From: Acidobacteriota bacterium
Lineage (GTDB): Bacteria > Actinomycetota > Acidimicrobiia > Acidimicrobiales > RAAP-2
Direction of reading: 5' to 3'
DNA: 60,660 bases
Assembly (NCBI GenBank): GCA_028873575.1
Contig: JAGWHY010000006.1
Span: 1-60,660 of the forward strand
Shown: in pieces, positions 1 through 9,064 of the stretch
How the letters are laid out: every line of letters starts with the position of its first letter
How positions within the stretch are numbered: the stretch's first letter is position 1
Made by a program: the position numbers and the translations under genes
The notes under the pieces: generated by a model
What the model was told of the DNA's origin: nothing
What the model saw: only the letters and a program-made list of their open reading frames with translations
The model's database searches: none

Positions 1-349
1 GAACTTTGAAGATTCTCGTCGTCGGCGCGTGCACTTGGTCAATAAGTTGACCCCATTCGGGAATGCACATCGCCGCGCCCTGTTCGTTGGGTCGGATATC
101 GAGCAACGTGACGCTAAGCGAGTCGCCCGGTTCGGCACCGCGCACGGCGATGGGTCCGGTCGCGCTGTTCACCCGCGCGAGATCAAGCTTTTCGAGGGTG
201 TCGGCCTCACTCACGACTTGGCCGGTAAAGCAGTCCCAGGTCTCGATTTCCAGCACCGTCCCCGGCGCGACCGTCACCACCGGCTCACGGTCCGCGCTGA
301 AGGACCAGACGTGCTGGTCGCGATCGATTCGCAGTGGTGCGTCACTCAT
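1..349 (-). CDS. Acetamidase/formamidase family protein, N-terminal part
   Basis: The gene runs off the left edge; 116 codons are visible. It starts at an ATG (349) preceded by a GAAAGAGGAAC ribosome site. The visible residues contain the order typical of the FmdA/AmdA family: an early HVWSFS segment, a VAPGTVLEIETWDCF strand, then an N-S-A-T-G-P-I-A-V segment and GAEPGDSLSV. Members hydrolyse formamide, acetamide or related short amides to ammonia and the acid in the cytoplasm. The start lies 13 bases after the ABC importer operon and on the same strand, so it is probably cotranscribed; I infer that the importer may supply an amide or peptide. The active-site half is outside the window, so substrate cannot be judged. 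Confidence 0.85.
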   Translation of the reverse strand, partial: MSDAPLRIDRDQHVWSFSADREPVVTVAPGTVLEIETWDCFTGQVVSEADTLEKLDLARVNSATGPIAVRGAEPGDSLSVTLLDIRPNEQGAAMCIPEWGQLIDQVHAPTTRIFKV

Positions 350-362
350 GTGTTCCTCTTTC

Positions 363-1358
363 TTAGGCCGACGCCGTCGAGTGATTGCGCGGGTAGTGGC
401 ACGCGACGAAGCGTCCAGGGGTCAGTTCCACGAGCGGCGGCGCGACCTGCGCGCAGTGATCCGTCGCGAAGGGACAGCGCGTGCGAAAAGCGCAACCCGA
501 CGGTCGATTAAAGGGAGCCGGCACGTCACCACTGATGACGATGCGCTCACGAGGCGCCTGGGTACCGTCGTCAAGCTCGGGCGCGACCGACAACAAGGCC
601 TCGGTGTAGGGGTGGAGAGGGGCCGCGTAGAGATCGTCGGCGTTCGCGAGTTCCACGATCTCACCGAGGTACATCACCGCAACCCGGTCCGACACGTGTC
701 GGACGACGCCGAGGTCGTGCGCGATGAAGAGATACGTCAAACCGAGTCGTTCTTGCAGGTCGGCCATCAGATTAAGAACCTGCGCCTGTACCGACACGTC
801 GAGCGCGGACACGGGCTCGTCCGCGACCACCAGCGAGGGATTAAGCGACAGCGAGCGCGCGATGCCAATGCGCTGGCGTTGGCCACCTGAAAATTCGTGC
901 GGGTAGCGTTGAATCGACGCGGTGTCGAGGCCAACGAGTTCGAAAAGTTCGAGCACGCGCGCGCGAATCGCGCTCTCCGATCCGGTCTTGTTCACGCGCA
1001 TCGGTTCGGCCACGATGTCGCCCACTCGCCGTCGCGGATTCAGCGACGCGTAAGGATCTTGAAAGACGAGCTGCATCTGGCGTCGGTAGGGTCGCAGCTT
1101 TCGACGTGACAGCGTGGTGAGTTCGACGTCGTTAAAAGTCACCGAACCCGACGTCGGGGCCATGAGTTGCACCAGGCAGCGCGCGAGTGTCGACTTACCG
1201 CATCCCGATTCGCCGACGATGCCGAAGGTTTCACCTCGACGCACCTCAAACGAGACGTCGGCGACCGCTCGCATGGTCGCGCGCTGACGCAGCCCCGGCG
1301 AGCGGAGGGAGAACTCCTTCACGACGTTGGTCGCTCGGAGTAACACGTCGTCGCTCAC
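363..1358 (-). CDS. Peptide/nickel-type ABC transporter ATP-binding protein (OppF/DppF)
   Basis: Second ATPase of an Opp/Dpp importer, 331 aa. Walker [10 protein letters not shown] lies near residues 49–57, the Q-loop at about 100, the signature FSGGQRQR at 156–163 and Walker B LVVADEP at 176–182. The C-terminal oligopeptide extension carries a cysteine cluster ([10 protein letters not shown]...C...C) known from this family. An open frame continues upstream to 1469, but that extra stretch overlaps the previous gene and reads as low-complexity arginine. The GTG at 1358 overlaps the stop of the upstream ATPase gene as GTGA, a classic coupling, so I chose it. It couples ATP hydrolysis to solute import at the inner face of the membrane. 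Substrate unknown. Confidence 0.93.
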   Translation of the reverse strand: MSDDVLLRATNVVKEFSLRSPGLRQRATMRAVADVSFEVRRGETFGIVGESGCGKSTLARCLVQLMAPTSGSVTFNDVELTTLSRRKLRPYRRQMQLVFQDPYASLNPRRRVGDIVAEPMRVNKTGSESAIRARVLELFELVGLDTASIQRYPHEFSGGQRQRIGIARSLSLNPSLVVADEPVSALDVSVQAQVLNLMADLQERLGLTYLFIAHDLGVVRHVSDRVAVMYLGEIVELANADDLYAAPLHPYTEALLSVAPELDDGTQAPRERIVISGDVPAPFNRPSGCAFRTRCPFATDHCAQVAPPLVELTPGRFVACHYPRNHSTASA

Positions 1359-2374
1359 GCGCCCTCCCCGATCTCCAGGGTGCCCGCACGAAGGTGCACC
1401 TTTTGTTCGCTGCTCAACCAGCACGCGTCGAGGTGTCCGTCGCCGCGCAACACGGGTCGCTCGTCGCACTTTTCAAAACGGTGCACGCAACGTGGCGCGA
1501 AGGCGCAGCCCGTGGGCACGTTCAGCGGCGAGACCGGCGTGCCGGGAATGGTGGCGAGGCGCGAGCGCTTCGTCTCCACGCGCGGCACGGCCCCGAGCAG
1601 CCCCCAGGTGTAGGGGTGCTGGGGCGTGCGGATTACCGCCCGTCGATCGCCAATCTCCGCTGGTCGCCCCGCGTACATCACGACGACACGATCGGCCATC
1701 TCAGAAATGACGCCCATATCGTGAGTGATTAGGACAATCGACGAGTCGTAGGCGTCTTGCAACTTGCCCATCAGTTCAAGAATCTGTGCCTGCGTGGTGA
1801 CGTCGAGCGCCGTCGTGGGTTCGTCCGCGATGAGCAACTTGGGATTACACGACAGCGCCATCGCGATCACGACGCGTTGGCGCATGCCGCCCGAGAACTC
1901 GTGAGGAAATTGATCGACCCGACGATGGGGCTCGGGAATGCCAACCTCACCCAGGAGCTCAACCGCACGCTGACGGGCCTGGGCCTTCGTGACGTCTTGG
2001 TGCGCACGAATCTGCTCGGCGATCTGCCAACCAACCTTGTACACCGGCGTGAGCGCCGTCATGGGGTCCTGAAAGATCATGCCGATGTCGCGGCCTCGCA
2101 GCACGCGCATCTCACGATCAGCGAGTCCGAGGATCTCTCGACCCTCAAACCTCACACTGCCGGTCACGCTCACGTTGGGTTCACGCAGCAGTCCGAGCAT
2201 CGAGTACATCGACACGCTCTTGCCCGACCCGGACTCACCGACGATGCCCACTACTTCTTTGCGCCCGACGCTGAGCGAAAGTCCGTCGACGGCGTGCACC
2301 ACGCCTCCGCGCGTCGCGAAAGAGACGCGCAGGTCGTTGACCTCGAGAAGTGGTGTGGCGGTCACGTCAGGCAA
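1355..2374 (-). CDS. Peptide/nickel-type ABC transporter ATP-binding protein (OppD/DppD)
   Basis: First ATPase of the importer, 339 aa, the usual family length. Walker A GESGSGKS is at residues 46–53, the signature FSGGMRQR near 160–167, Walker B LLIADEP near 180–186, followed by the D-loop. The C-terminal domain has the [10 protein letters not shown] cysteine pattern common in oligopeptide ATPases. The start overlaps the end of the permease gene by 8 bases, and the stop overlaps the start of the next ATPase, so the pair is translationally coupled and probably forms an OppD–OppF heterodimer. Confidence 0.94.
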   Translation of the reverse strand: MPDVTATPLLEVNDLRVSFATRGGVVHAVDGLSLSVGRKEVVGIVGESGSGKSVSMYSMLGLLREPNVSVTGSVRFEGREILGLADREMRVLRGRDIGMIFQDPMTALTPVYKVGWQIAEQIRAHQDVTKAQARQRAVELLGEVGIPEPHRRVDQFPHEFSGGMRQRVVIAMALSCNPKLLIADEPTTALDVTTQAQILELMGKLQDAYDSSIVLITHDMGVISEMADRVVVMYAGRPAEIGDRRAVIRTPQHPYTWGLLGAVPRVETKRSRLATIPGTPVSPLNVPTGCAFAPRCVHRFEKCDERPVLRGDGHLDACWLSSEQKVHLRAGTLEIGEGA

Positions 2375-3335
2375 GTCGCACCCGCGGATCGAGAAATCCG
2401 TACGCCACGTCCACCACGGCGTTCGCGAGGACCACGAAAAACGCGCCGTACATGACGGTCCCCATGATGACCGGCAGGTCCAGATTCTGTAACGCCGTGT
2501 AGGTCAGCTGCCCCACGCCCGGCAAGCCGAACACGACCTCCGTCAGCAGCGCCGCGCCACCGATGAGTGAACCAAAGTCGAGGCCAAAGAGCGACACGAT
2601 GGAGATGAGCGAGCAGCGAAGCGCGTGGCGTAAGAGAATTCTCCGCTCAGACAGGCCCTTGGCCCGCGCCGTGCGAACGTAGTCCTCGTTCAACGCGTTC
2701 ACCAACTCCGCGCGCAAGACTCGCGCGTAGATGCCGGCGTACAGCGCGGCCAGCGTGAGCCAGGGAAAGAGGAGGTGCAACGCCCATTCGCCGGGATTTG
2801 ACGACAACGCGACGTAGCCCGAAGGAGGAACCCACGAGAAGATCGACGAATGCAGCTTGCTTTGGGTGATGAGGTTGACGACTTGGCCCAACCAATACGC
2901 GGGCACCGAGATGGCGGCGATGCCGAGAAACATAATGAGGGGGTCGATGAACTTTCCTCGATTGGCGGCCGCAATGACGCCACCCGCGACGCCGACCACC
3001 AACCAAATCACCGCCGCTCCCAGAACCAGTGACAGCGTCACCGGCGCGGCAGCTTCAATCTGCGGAATGACCTTGTCACCCACGTTGACGTACGAAGCGA
3101 GGTCTTGCTTGATGAAGAGGTGGTCCATCATCAGTCCGTAGCGAATCGGCAACGGTCGATCTAGTCCAAACTCGTGTTTCACCTGCGCGAGAACCTGCGG
3201 GGTCGCGCTGCGTCCCGCGATCCTCGCGGCGGGGTCGACACCCGGCGTCGCGAAGAAGATCAAGAACACCAAGATGGAGATGGAGAACATAACGAGAATC
3301 GCCGACACCAGACGACGCAGAATAAAGACAGCCAT
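2367..3335 (-). CDS. ABC transporter permease (DppB/OppB type)
   Basis: 322 aa integral membrane subunit. It begins with the family hallmark, an N-terminal hydrophobic helix (MAVFILRRLVSAILVMF...) followed by an extracytoplasmic segment rich in PG/DP and the F-G-L-D-x-P-L-P-x-R-Y-G motif. The EAA loop that contacts the ATPase is seen as Y-V-R-T-A-R-A-K-G-L-S-E-R-R near residues 235–250. About six membrane helices are evident. The gene follows the other permease without a gap (3336/3335). Together they form the translocation channel. Confidence 0.93.
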   Translation of the reverse strand: MAVFILRRLVSAILVMFSISILVFLIFFATPGVDPAARIAGRSATPQVLAQVKHEFGLDRPLPIRYGLMMDHLFIKQDLASYVNVGDKVIPQIEAAAPVTLSLVLGAAVIWLVVGVAGGVIAAANRGKFIDPLIMFLGIAAISVPAYWLGQVVNLITQSKLHSSIFSWVPPSGYVALSSNPGEWALHLLFPWLTLAALYAGIYARVLRAELVNALNEDYVRTARAKGLSERRILLRHALRCSLISIVSLFGLDFGSLIGGAALLTEVVFGLPGVGQLTYTALQNLDLPVIMGTVMYGAFFVVLANAVVDVAYGFLDPRVRLA

Positions 3336-4394
3336 TTAGATAGAGCCTCGCAATTTGGCCTTCGGGTCGAACGCGTCACGAGCACCGTCACCCAAAATGT
3401 TGAGTGACACGGCGGTAATCACGATCATGATGCCCGGCGCGAGCGCGACCCACGGTCGGGTGTAGAGCAGGCCCAGACCATCGTTGATGATCGTGCCCCA
3501 ACTCGCCGCGGGTGGTTGAACCCCGATGGAGAGGAACGACAACGCCGACTCGGTGAGCATGTCAAAGGCCACCATCAGTGGAAAGAAGACGATGATGCTC
3601 GGCGCCACGTTCGGCAAGATCTCTTTCCACAAGATCCGCAGGTCCGACGCCCCCGAACCCACTGCCGCTTGAATGAACTCGCGCTGGCGAAGTGACAGCA
3701 CGATACCGCGCAGTGGTCGCGCCACGTAGGGGACGAAGACCGCCGCGATGATGAAGATCGGCAGCAGCAGCGATCCGGGACCGACGTGCAGCGGCCCGAC
3801 GTTGAGGCCCGTCGTTAAGAGCACCACCGAGAGCGAGATCGCGAGTAGGTAAATCGGAAAGGCCCAGACGATGTCAAAGATTCGCGACAACACCCAGTCG
3901 ATGGGCCCGCCGAAGTAGCCGGCCGCGATGCCGAGAATCGCCGCCACGAGACAACACAGCAGGGCCGACGCCGAGCCAATGAGGAGGCTGTTGCGCCCGC
4001 CGTACAGCAGTCGGGCGAACACGTCGCGACCTTGGTTGTCCGCGCCCAGAAAATAGTGCTGCAGATTCCAGGTGGGGCCAATCGGCGTGACCCCAAAGCC
4101 CAGGCCCTGCGTGTTCGACTGCAGTACCTGCACCCGTTTGCCGTTAATCATCGTCGTACCTTGCAAGTTCGACGAGAAAGGGTTGACGTGCGCCACGCTG
4201 TGGGCGTACACCGGCGCGAGCAAGCAGATCGCCACCACGAACATCAACACGACGAGCCCGGCCATCGAGGCACGATTGCGCGCGAGCTGGCGTAACGAAG
4301 AGCGCCAGGGGCTTTCGGCTCCCCTGGCGCTCTTCGCCACGCTGGCGTCGACGGGCGACGCGGGCGTGGTGGCGTTCGTAACTACTTCACCCAA
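3336..4394 (-). CDS. ABC transporter permease (DppC/OppC type)
   Basis: 352 aa. Residues 1–30 are a cytoplasmic tail rich in Ser/Ala, then the OppC-type N-terminal segment (S-L-R-Q-L-A-R-N-R-A-S-M-A-G) leads into the first membrane helix. A long periplasmic stretch follows with F-L-G-A-D-N-Q-G-R-D-V-F, a signature of DppC/OppC proteins, and the EAA loop F-I-Q-A-A-V-G-S-G-A-S-D-L-R-I. Upstream it overlaps the binding-protein gene by 13 bases if the first ATG is used; a GTG at 4385 would almost remove the overlap. It is the partner of the 2367–3335 permease. Confidence 0.92.
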   Translation of the reverse strand: MGEVVTNATTPASPVDASVAKSARGAESPWRSSLRQLARNRASMAGLVVLMFVVAICLLAPVYAHSVAHVNPFSSNLQGTTMINGKRVQVLQSNTQGLGFGVTPIGPTWNLQHYFLGADNQGRDVFARLLYGGRNSLLIGSASALLCCLVAAILGIAAGYFGGPIDWVLSRIFDIVWAFPIYLLAISLSVVLLTTGLNVGPLHVGPGSLLLPIFIIAAVFVPYVARPLRGIVLSLRQREFIQAAVGSGASDLRILWKEILPNVAPSIIVFFPLMVAFDMLTESALSFLSIGVQPPAASWGTIINDGLGLLYTRPWVALAPGIMIVITAVSLNILGDGARDAFDPKAKLRGSI

Positions 4395-6094
4395 AGTTGA
4401 TCAACGTACATGTAGAACTGACGCGAGAACTGATAGTTACCGGTCTTGCTCGAGACGAAGTCAATCTGCTTAGGCGTAAACAGCGGCACCCACGGCGCGG
4501 CGGTGCCCATAATCTGCTGGTCGATCTGACCCCAAATCTTGTTCGCGCCATTCGGGTCCGAGATGCTCAGCGTTTCAGCCTTCGCCATTTTGGCGTCAAT
4601 CGCCTTGTTGCAGTAGCCGGCAATGTTGATGGAGTTGTCACTACCCGGGTGAAAGCCCTGGCAGCTCAAGAGCACCTTCAAAAAGTCCGACGCCGCGGGG
4701 TAGTCCTGGTACCACTGCGACAGGCTGATCTGCACCTTGTTCTTGGTGTTTTGGATGTAGTTGAACTGAATGTTCGCCGACAGCGGCTTGAGCGTCGCCT
4801 TGTAGCCAATGGAGTTCAACACGCTCTGCACGTACTGACCGACTGCCTCATTCACCGAGTCGTTGGTGACGACAATCGCGACGGACATCCCCGCCGTACC
4901 GGACTTCTTCACCAGCGCCTTGGCCTTCGCCAAGTCGGGTCCGTTGTAGGTCGAGCCCATTCCCTTGTTGTAGTCGCAGTAGTTGACGTGACCGGGGAAG
5001 CCGGGGGGAAGGATGGTGCAGACCGGTTGAGCCAACTTTGAACCACCGAAGAGTCGCACGGCCGCGTTCTTGTCAATGGCGTAGTTCAACGCTTCGCGGG
5101 CCATGTAGTTGTTGAACGGGGCCAGATTGGTGTTCATTGGGAGGTACCACACCGCGGTCAAGGGATTGACGTGCAACTGTGAGGCGTACTTCGTCGACAG
5201 CTCCGAGAGCCGGTCCGACGGCAGTGGATCAAAGACCCAGTTCGCTTGGCCGTTTTCCACCTGCGTCACTTCAGACTCCACCGTGTTACCGAAGATCATG
5301 TCGATCTCGTTGGGGTAACCCTGTGGCTGCGCGGCGGCGGACCACACTTTGAAGTACTTGTTGCGCACCAACGTCAATTGACGGTTGGGGTTGTACGACG
5401 AGAAGGCGTACGCGCCCGTGCCCGGAATGGGCGTCGTGCCCGCGTCCTTCGCGGGCGCGCTGGCTGGGAGAATTGAACCAAAGGGCACCGCCAATTGGTC
5501 GACGAACTCCGGGTCCGGTGAAGTCAGATTAATGACCACCTTGTTCGTCGCCGGATTGACGACCACACCCCCCGCGAGCGTGCAGGTCGCGGGCTTCGCG
5601 AGGCAGGCCGTAGCGCCAACGATTTGGTTGTACCACGTACCGGCGTTCGGGTTCGAAACTTTGAAGAGTCGCTGGAGCGACGCCTGCACGTCCTTCACCG
5701 TGACGGTCTGTCCGTTCGAGAACTTGACGCCCTTACGCAACGTGAAGGTGTAGGTCTTGCCACCGTTGGTAATAGTCGGCATTGCCGTCGCCAGGTCGGG
5801 CACGACGTCAAAGGACGCCGCGCCGCCCACCTTGCGAAACGCCAGGAGTCCGTCGTAGGTCGCCTGGTAGAGCTGCCAGTACTGCAAGGTGTAGTTCACC
5901 TGCGGATCGAGTGTGCCGCCGGCGGTCGAGGCGAGGAGCTTCAAGGTGCCACCCGCGTGACTTGGTTGATAGGTAAACGATGGTCCCGAAGAGGAGGACG
6001 CGCTCGACGGCACCGCAATCGCCACCGCGCCGAGAACCACACTGAGCGACGCGACCGTCACTCGAAGACGACGCCACGCACTGATTCGATTCAC
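4382..6094 (-). CDS. ABC transporter substrate-binding protein, family 5
   Basis: Secreted solute receptor of the importer, 570 aa. The GTG at 6094 has a strong GAAGGAGG site, so I prefer it over the longer frame from 6178. Residues 1–35 form a Sec signal peptide (Arg-rich n-region, VTVASLSVVLGAVAIAV core, A-S-S cleavage area). There is no lipobox cysteine, so unlike many Gram-positive receptors it is probably not a lipoprotein. SBP_bac_5 features follow: G-G-T-L-K-L early, the L-R-x-G-V-K-F-S-N-G-Q-x-V-T-V-K-D-V segment, and A-R-E-A-L-N-Y-A-I-D-K. It is the first gene of the five-gene importer operon. The family binds peptides, nickel or other small solutes; the ligand is not readable here. 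Confidence 0.92.
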   Translation of the reverse strand: MNRISAWRRLRVTVASLSVVLGAVAIAVPSSASSSSGPSFTYQPSHAGGTLKLLASTAGGTLDPQVNYTLQYWQLYQATYDGLLAFRKVGGAASFDVVPDLATAMPTITNGGKTYTFTLRKGVKFSNGQTVTVKDVQASLQRLFKVSNPNAGTWYNQIVGATACLAKPATCTLAGGVVVNPATNKVVINLTSPDPEFVDQLAVPFGSILPASAPAKDAGTTPIPGTGAYAFSSYNPNRQLTLVRNKYFKVWSAAAQPQGYPNEIDMIFGNTVESEVTQVENGQANWVFDPLPSDRLSELSTKYASQLHVNPLTAVWYLPMNTNLAPFNNYMAREALNYAIDKNAAVRLFGGSKLAQPVCTILPPGFPGHVNYCDYNKGMGSTYNGPDLAKAKALVKKSGTAGMSVAIVVTNDSVNEAVGQYVQSVLNSIGYKATLKPLSANIQFNYIQNTKNKVQISLSQWYQDYPAASDFLKVLLSCQGFHPGSDNSINIAGYCNKAIDAKMAKAETLSISDPNGANKIWGQIDQQIMGTAAPWVPLFTPKQIDFVSSKTGNYQFSRQFYMYVDQLWVK

Positions 6095-6357
6095 ACTGCC
6101 TCCTTCGCGCGACGCCCCGATGGCACCGCCGGACAACTTCCTGTCGGTGATTATTGTGCAGGACCTTCGCCAGCGCAAGCGACGAACTTCCGTCTGGTCA
6201 AGAATTCACTTCGACGAAACATCGTGGCACTTAGTTGCGGCGTCGTGGCGCCTTCGTCTTCGACGTGGTGAGGCTCGCCGTCGCGCGCCGCGAAGTGGAG
6301 CTAGTGGGCCAGCTCAGGGCGTCGACGAACATCCTCTAGGGTGGCCCGGGGGGCGAC
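6095..6357. promoter_or_regulatory. Divergent intergenic region between importer operon and SDR gene
   Basis: 263 bases with no convincing gene. It must hold the promoters for the minus-strand importer operon and the plus-strand SDR. A hairpin-like AT-richer patch (GTGATTATTGTGCAGG, about 6146–6161) lies upstream of the binding protein. I could not assign −35/−10 boxes with confidence. Confidence 0.4.
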
Positions 6358-7335
6358 GTGAAACTACTGATTGCGGGCGGTACGTCATTCATCGGACGAG
6401 CGCTAGCACTCGCGGCTCACGCGGCGGGTCACGACGTCGCGGTCATCAACCGAGGCGTCACGCCTAACGACCTACCGACCGGCATCGAACGTCTCGTCGG
6501 GGATCGTCGTGGCGATCTCTCCGCGTTGCACGGTCGCCACTTCGACGCGACGATCGACACCATCGCGTATCGCCCCGGTGACGTCGTCGCGCTGGCCAAC
6601 GCCCTTGAAGGTCGCGGTGGACACCACCTTCAGATCTCCTCGGTGTCCGCGTATCAGGCGCCCACCTTCGAGGGTCTCACCGAAGATCGTGGTGTTCTCG
6701 CGAGTTCCGAGCACGTCGATCTCGAAGGGCCGATAGACGCGAAGTCCTACGGGCCCTTAAAGGCCGCCTGCGAACGAGCGGCCGTGGCGACGTTCGACGA
6801 ACCACTCACGTTCATCCGGCCGACTTTTGTCGTCGGCGCCTACGACGCGACGTTGCGGTTTCCCTATTGGGTCGCCCGCCTTCGCCGGGGCGGCGACGTC
6901 GCGGTTCCCGGTCCGCGCAGTAACGCCCTGCAGTACGTCGACGCCCGCGACCTCGCGAACTTCACGTTGCGCTGCGTCGAACAGACCTTCACCGGCGCCT
7001 TTCACGTCGCCGGCCCTACGCCACCCGCGCGCTACGTTGATCTCGTCGAACGCGTGGCGCGCCACGTGGCGCCGGCCGGCACCCGGATCATTGAGGTTGA
7101 TCCGACGACCGTGCTCGACGCGAATCTCGCGGACCGGTTCCCGCTGTGGAGCGGACGTTCGAGCGAGACCCTTCTCGCGGTTGACCCCGCGAAGGCCTTG
7201 GCGCACGGTCTCATCTTGCGCCCGGTCGAGGAGAGCGTCGACGACGTCGTAGCGTGGTGGGGCGCGCGCGACTGGCCGAAGCATTGGCTCGGTGCCGTAG
7301 AAGAACGCGCCCTCCTGGCCAGTGTCGAAAGCTAA
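6358..7335 (+). CDS. NAD-dependent epimerase/dehydratase, extended SDR family
   Basis: 325 aa starting at GTG. The N-terminus carries the Rossmann motif G-G-T-S-F-I-G (residues 7–13), and the catalytic Y-x-x-x-K is seen as Y-G-P-L-K near 130, preceded by a serine-rich strand (Q-I-S-S-V-S-A-Y). Length and the loss of the usual sugar-binding signatures resemble the group often called 'SDR reductase, isoflavone-reductase/epimerase like'. Reaction and substrate cannot be told. It lies upstream of and on the same strand as the sigma factor, with a 50-base gap, so it may be a separate unit. Confidence 0.82.
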   Translation: MKLLIAGGTSFIGRALALAAHAAGHDVAVINRGVTPNDLPTGIERLVGDRRGDLSALHGRHFDATIDTIAYRPGDVVALANALEGRGGHHLQISSVSAYQAPTFEGLTEDRGVLASSEHVDLEGPIDAKSYGPLKAACERAAVATFDEPLTFIRPTFVVGAYDATLRFPYWVARLRRGGDVAVPGPRSNALQYVDARDLANFTLRCVEQTFTGAFHVAGPTPPARYVDLVERVARHVAPAGTRIIEVDPTTVLDANLADRFPLWSGRSSETLLAVDPAKALAHGLILRPVEESVDDVVAWWGARDWPKHWLGAVEERALLASVES

Positions 7336-7385
7336 ACCTCTTTAGCACCGTGTAATAGAGGTAGCGGACGAGACAGAGGGAAGGT

Positions 7386-7889
7386 ATGGCCCTTTCGAGA
7401 GAGGAGCACTTCGGTCGCCTCGTTCGCGAACTTAGCCCCGCCATTGGGGCCTACCTCGGTCGACGCCTCTACCCCCTTCCCCGCGGTGACCTCGATGACT
7501 TGGTCGAAGAGACGCTGACGGTCCTCTGGCGACGTCTGGCCGACGTTCCCCCCGACGCGGAGTTGCCCTGGGCACTCGGCGTCGCTCGCAATGTTTTACG
7601 CAACGCCCAGCGCGCCTACCGACGCCGGGAAAACTACGAGGGTCAACTCCGGGAGCGTGCCGCGGCGGCTTCGGCCGAAGACGTGTACCTGGCCGACGAG
7701 GGTATTCGTGACGCCCTCGCGCGACTGAGCGACGACGACCGCGAAATTCTTCTGCTGCACGCGTGGGATGGCCTCAACGCCGACGCGCTCGCGCGAACGC
7801 TCCTCATCTCCCCCAACGCCGCCGCCGTACGACTCAGTCGAGCTCAGTCCCGCTTCAAAGAACACCTCGCGGAGGTCATCGTTCCGTGA
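7386..7889 (+). CDS. RNA polymerase sigma factor, ECF-like
   Basis: 167 aa, typical for an ECF factor. Region 2 is seen as D-L-D-D-L-V-E-E-T-L-T-V-L-W followed by L-P-W-A-L-G-V-A-R-N-V-L-R-N (residues 35–75). Region 4 is L-S-D-D-D-R-E-I-L-L-L-H-A-W-D-G-L followed by a helix-turn-helix with S-P-N-A-A-A-V-R-L-S-R-A (115–155). It has a good GGGAAGG site before the ATG. The following gene encodes a one-pass membrane protein, the position usually taken by an anti-sigma factor. The upstream bases contain the interrupted inverted repeat CCTCT–N15–AGAGG (7338–7362), which may be an operator or a terminator of the SDR gene. Confidence 0.88.
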   Translation: MALSREEHFGRLVRELSPAIGAYLGRRLYPLPRGDLDDLVEETLTVLWRRLADVPPDAELPWALGVARNVLRNAQRAYRRRENYEGQLRERAAAASAEDVYLADEGIRDALARLSDDDREILLLHAWDGLNADALARTLLISPNAAAVRLSRAQSRFKEHLAEVIVP

Positions 7890-7899
7890 AAGTTTGCCC

Positions 7900-7910
7900 G
7901 TTCAATGAAC
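7900..7910. promoter_or_regulatory. Perfect short palindrome before the membrane-protein gene
   Basis: GTTCAATGAAC is an exact inverted repeat around a central A, 31 bases before the start of the membrane protein. It could be a small operator or chance. No known regulator is assigned. Confidence 0.3.
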
Positions 7911-7941
7911 AGATACCCAGTGAGATGACAGGGGAATTTCG

Positions 7942-9060
7942 ATGAGTGACGCCCTTACGCGACTCGCCGCCGCGGACCCGTACGCGCGGGCGTCGTACGC
8001 GCTCGACGTCGACCGGGTAGTCGACCGCGTGACCAGGGTCGCCCCACGCGAGAAAACACCGTGGCGTCGCTTTCAACTCCGCGTCAGTGCGGCGGTAGGT
8101 ACGTCAGCTCTCGTCACGCTCGGCGCGATTAGCGCCATACAGGGCGTGGGCTCCACCTTGCCCGTCTTGAACTTCGCGGCCGCCGTCACGCGCTCGGCGT
8201 TCACGACCACCGAGCCTTTCAAGTCCGCGGTTGTGGCCACTGGCTCGAACGTATCCACCGCGTACTTCCGAGCCAGTCCCACACTTTCTTCGGCACCCAC
8301 CCAAGGTGCCGCGTACCAACTGAACGCCCCGGCGATCCCCGGCGGCGAAGCCGCGCGACTCGCCTCGATCTTTGAGGTCCGTGGCCCCGTGCGCACGAAA
8401 TCGAACCACACCGTTTGGCGCGTCCGTGACGCGAGCGCTACGTGCACCTACTTCAACTTGGCACTCCCGTCGTGGCGTTACGCGCGATTCTCCAGCCCCA
8501 CCTCGGTCCCCGGCGCGTCATTCCGGTCAGTGCGCGCGCTCGAGACTAACGCCCGTGACCTCGCCAGTCGACTCGGGTACGGCTATCAACTGGGGTCACC
8601 TCGAGTGTCCTTCGCGACGTCGTCGGTACCCACGACACGCGTGAACTTTCCCGTCGTCGTCGGCGGGGTCGTGACGAATCTCACGCTCACTTTTAGCTAC
8701 GACGCGCGCGGCGTGCTCGTCGGCGCGTCGGGACCGGCCTTTCAGGTCGCGCGGACCTATCTCTATCCCCTCGTGAGTGCGCGCGGCGGGGTCGCGCGCC
8801 TCAACGCCGCAGGGCAGCTCACGCACCCGACTTCGTCGACGGGGGCCGCCGGTCTCGTGTCGTCAACTCACACCCTGCGACGCGTGACCCTCTCACTCGA
8901 GGCCGTGCGACTCCGTTCGGGCGCACTCTGGTTGGTGCCGATCTACACCTACGCCGGCGGGCCGCACGCGCGAAACCCCTCGTGGTCAGTCGTCGCGCTC
9001 GCGTCGCGTTACGCGCGTCACGTGACGGGCGTTAATCCCACTCCCCTGACGCAACGCTAA
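7942..9060 (+). CDS. Membrane-anchored protein of unknown function, sigma-factor partner candidate
   Basis: 372 aa; I do not recognise a family. Residues 1–48 are hydrophilic and cytoplasmic, with an A-A-D-P-Y-A segment that recalls small actinobacterial proteins placed after ECF genes. One membrane helix spans about 50–67 (S-A-A-V-G-T-S-A-L-V-T-L-G-A-I-S-A-I). The remaining 300 residues are outside, rich in Ser, Thr, Ala and Arg, with few cysteines. The zinc anti-sigma motif H-x-x-x-C-x-x-C is absent. It lies 52 bases after the sigma factor with an A-G-G-G-G-like ribosome site, so cotranscription is likely. An anti-sigma or signal-sensing role is inference from position and topology only. 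Confidence 0.75.
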   Translation: MSDALTRLAAADPYARASYALDVDRVVDRVTRVAPREKTPWRRFQLRVSAAVGTSALVTLGAISAIQGVGSTLPVLNFAAAVTRSAFTTTEPFKSAVVATGSNVSTAYFRASPTLSSAPTQGAAYQLNAPAIPGGEAARLASIFEVRGPVRTKSNHTVWRVRDASATCTYFNLALPSWRYARFSSPTSVPGASFRSVRALETNARDLASRLGYGYQLGSPRVSFATSSVPTTRVNFPVVVGGVVTNLTLTFSYDARGVLVGASGPAFQVARTYLYPLVSARGGVARLNAAGQLTHPTSSTGAAGLVSSTHTLRRVTLSLEAVRLRSGALWLVPIYTYAGGPHARNPSWSVVALASRYARHVTGVNPTPLTQR

Positions 9061-9064
9061 GCGG

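Noticed and set aside
5624-6271. Plus-strand frame of 215 codons
   Set aside because: It is opposite the substrate-binding protein and has no conserved features.
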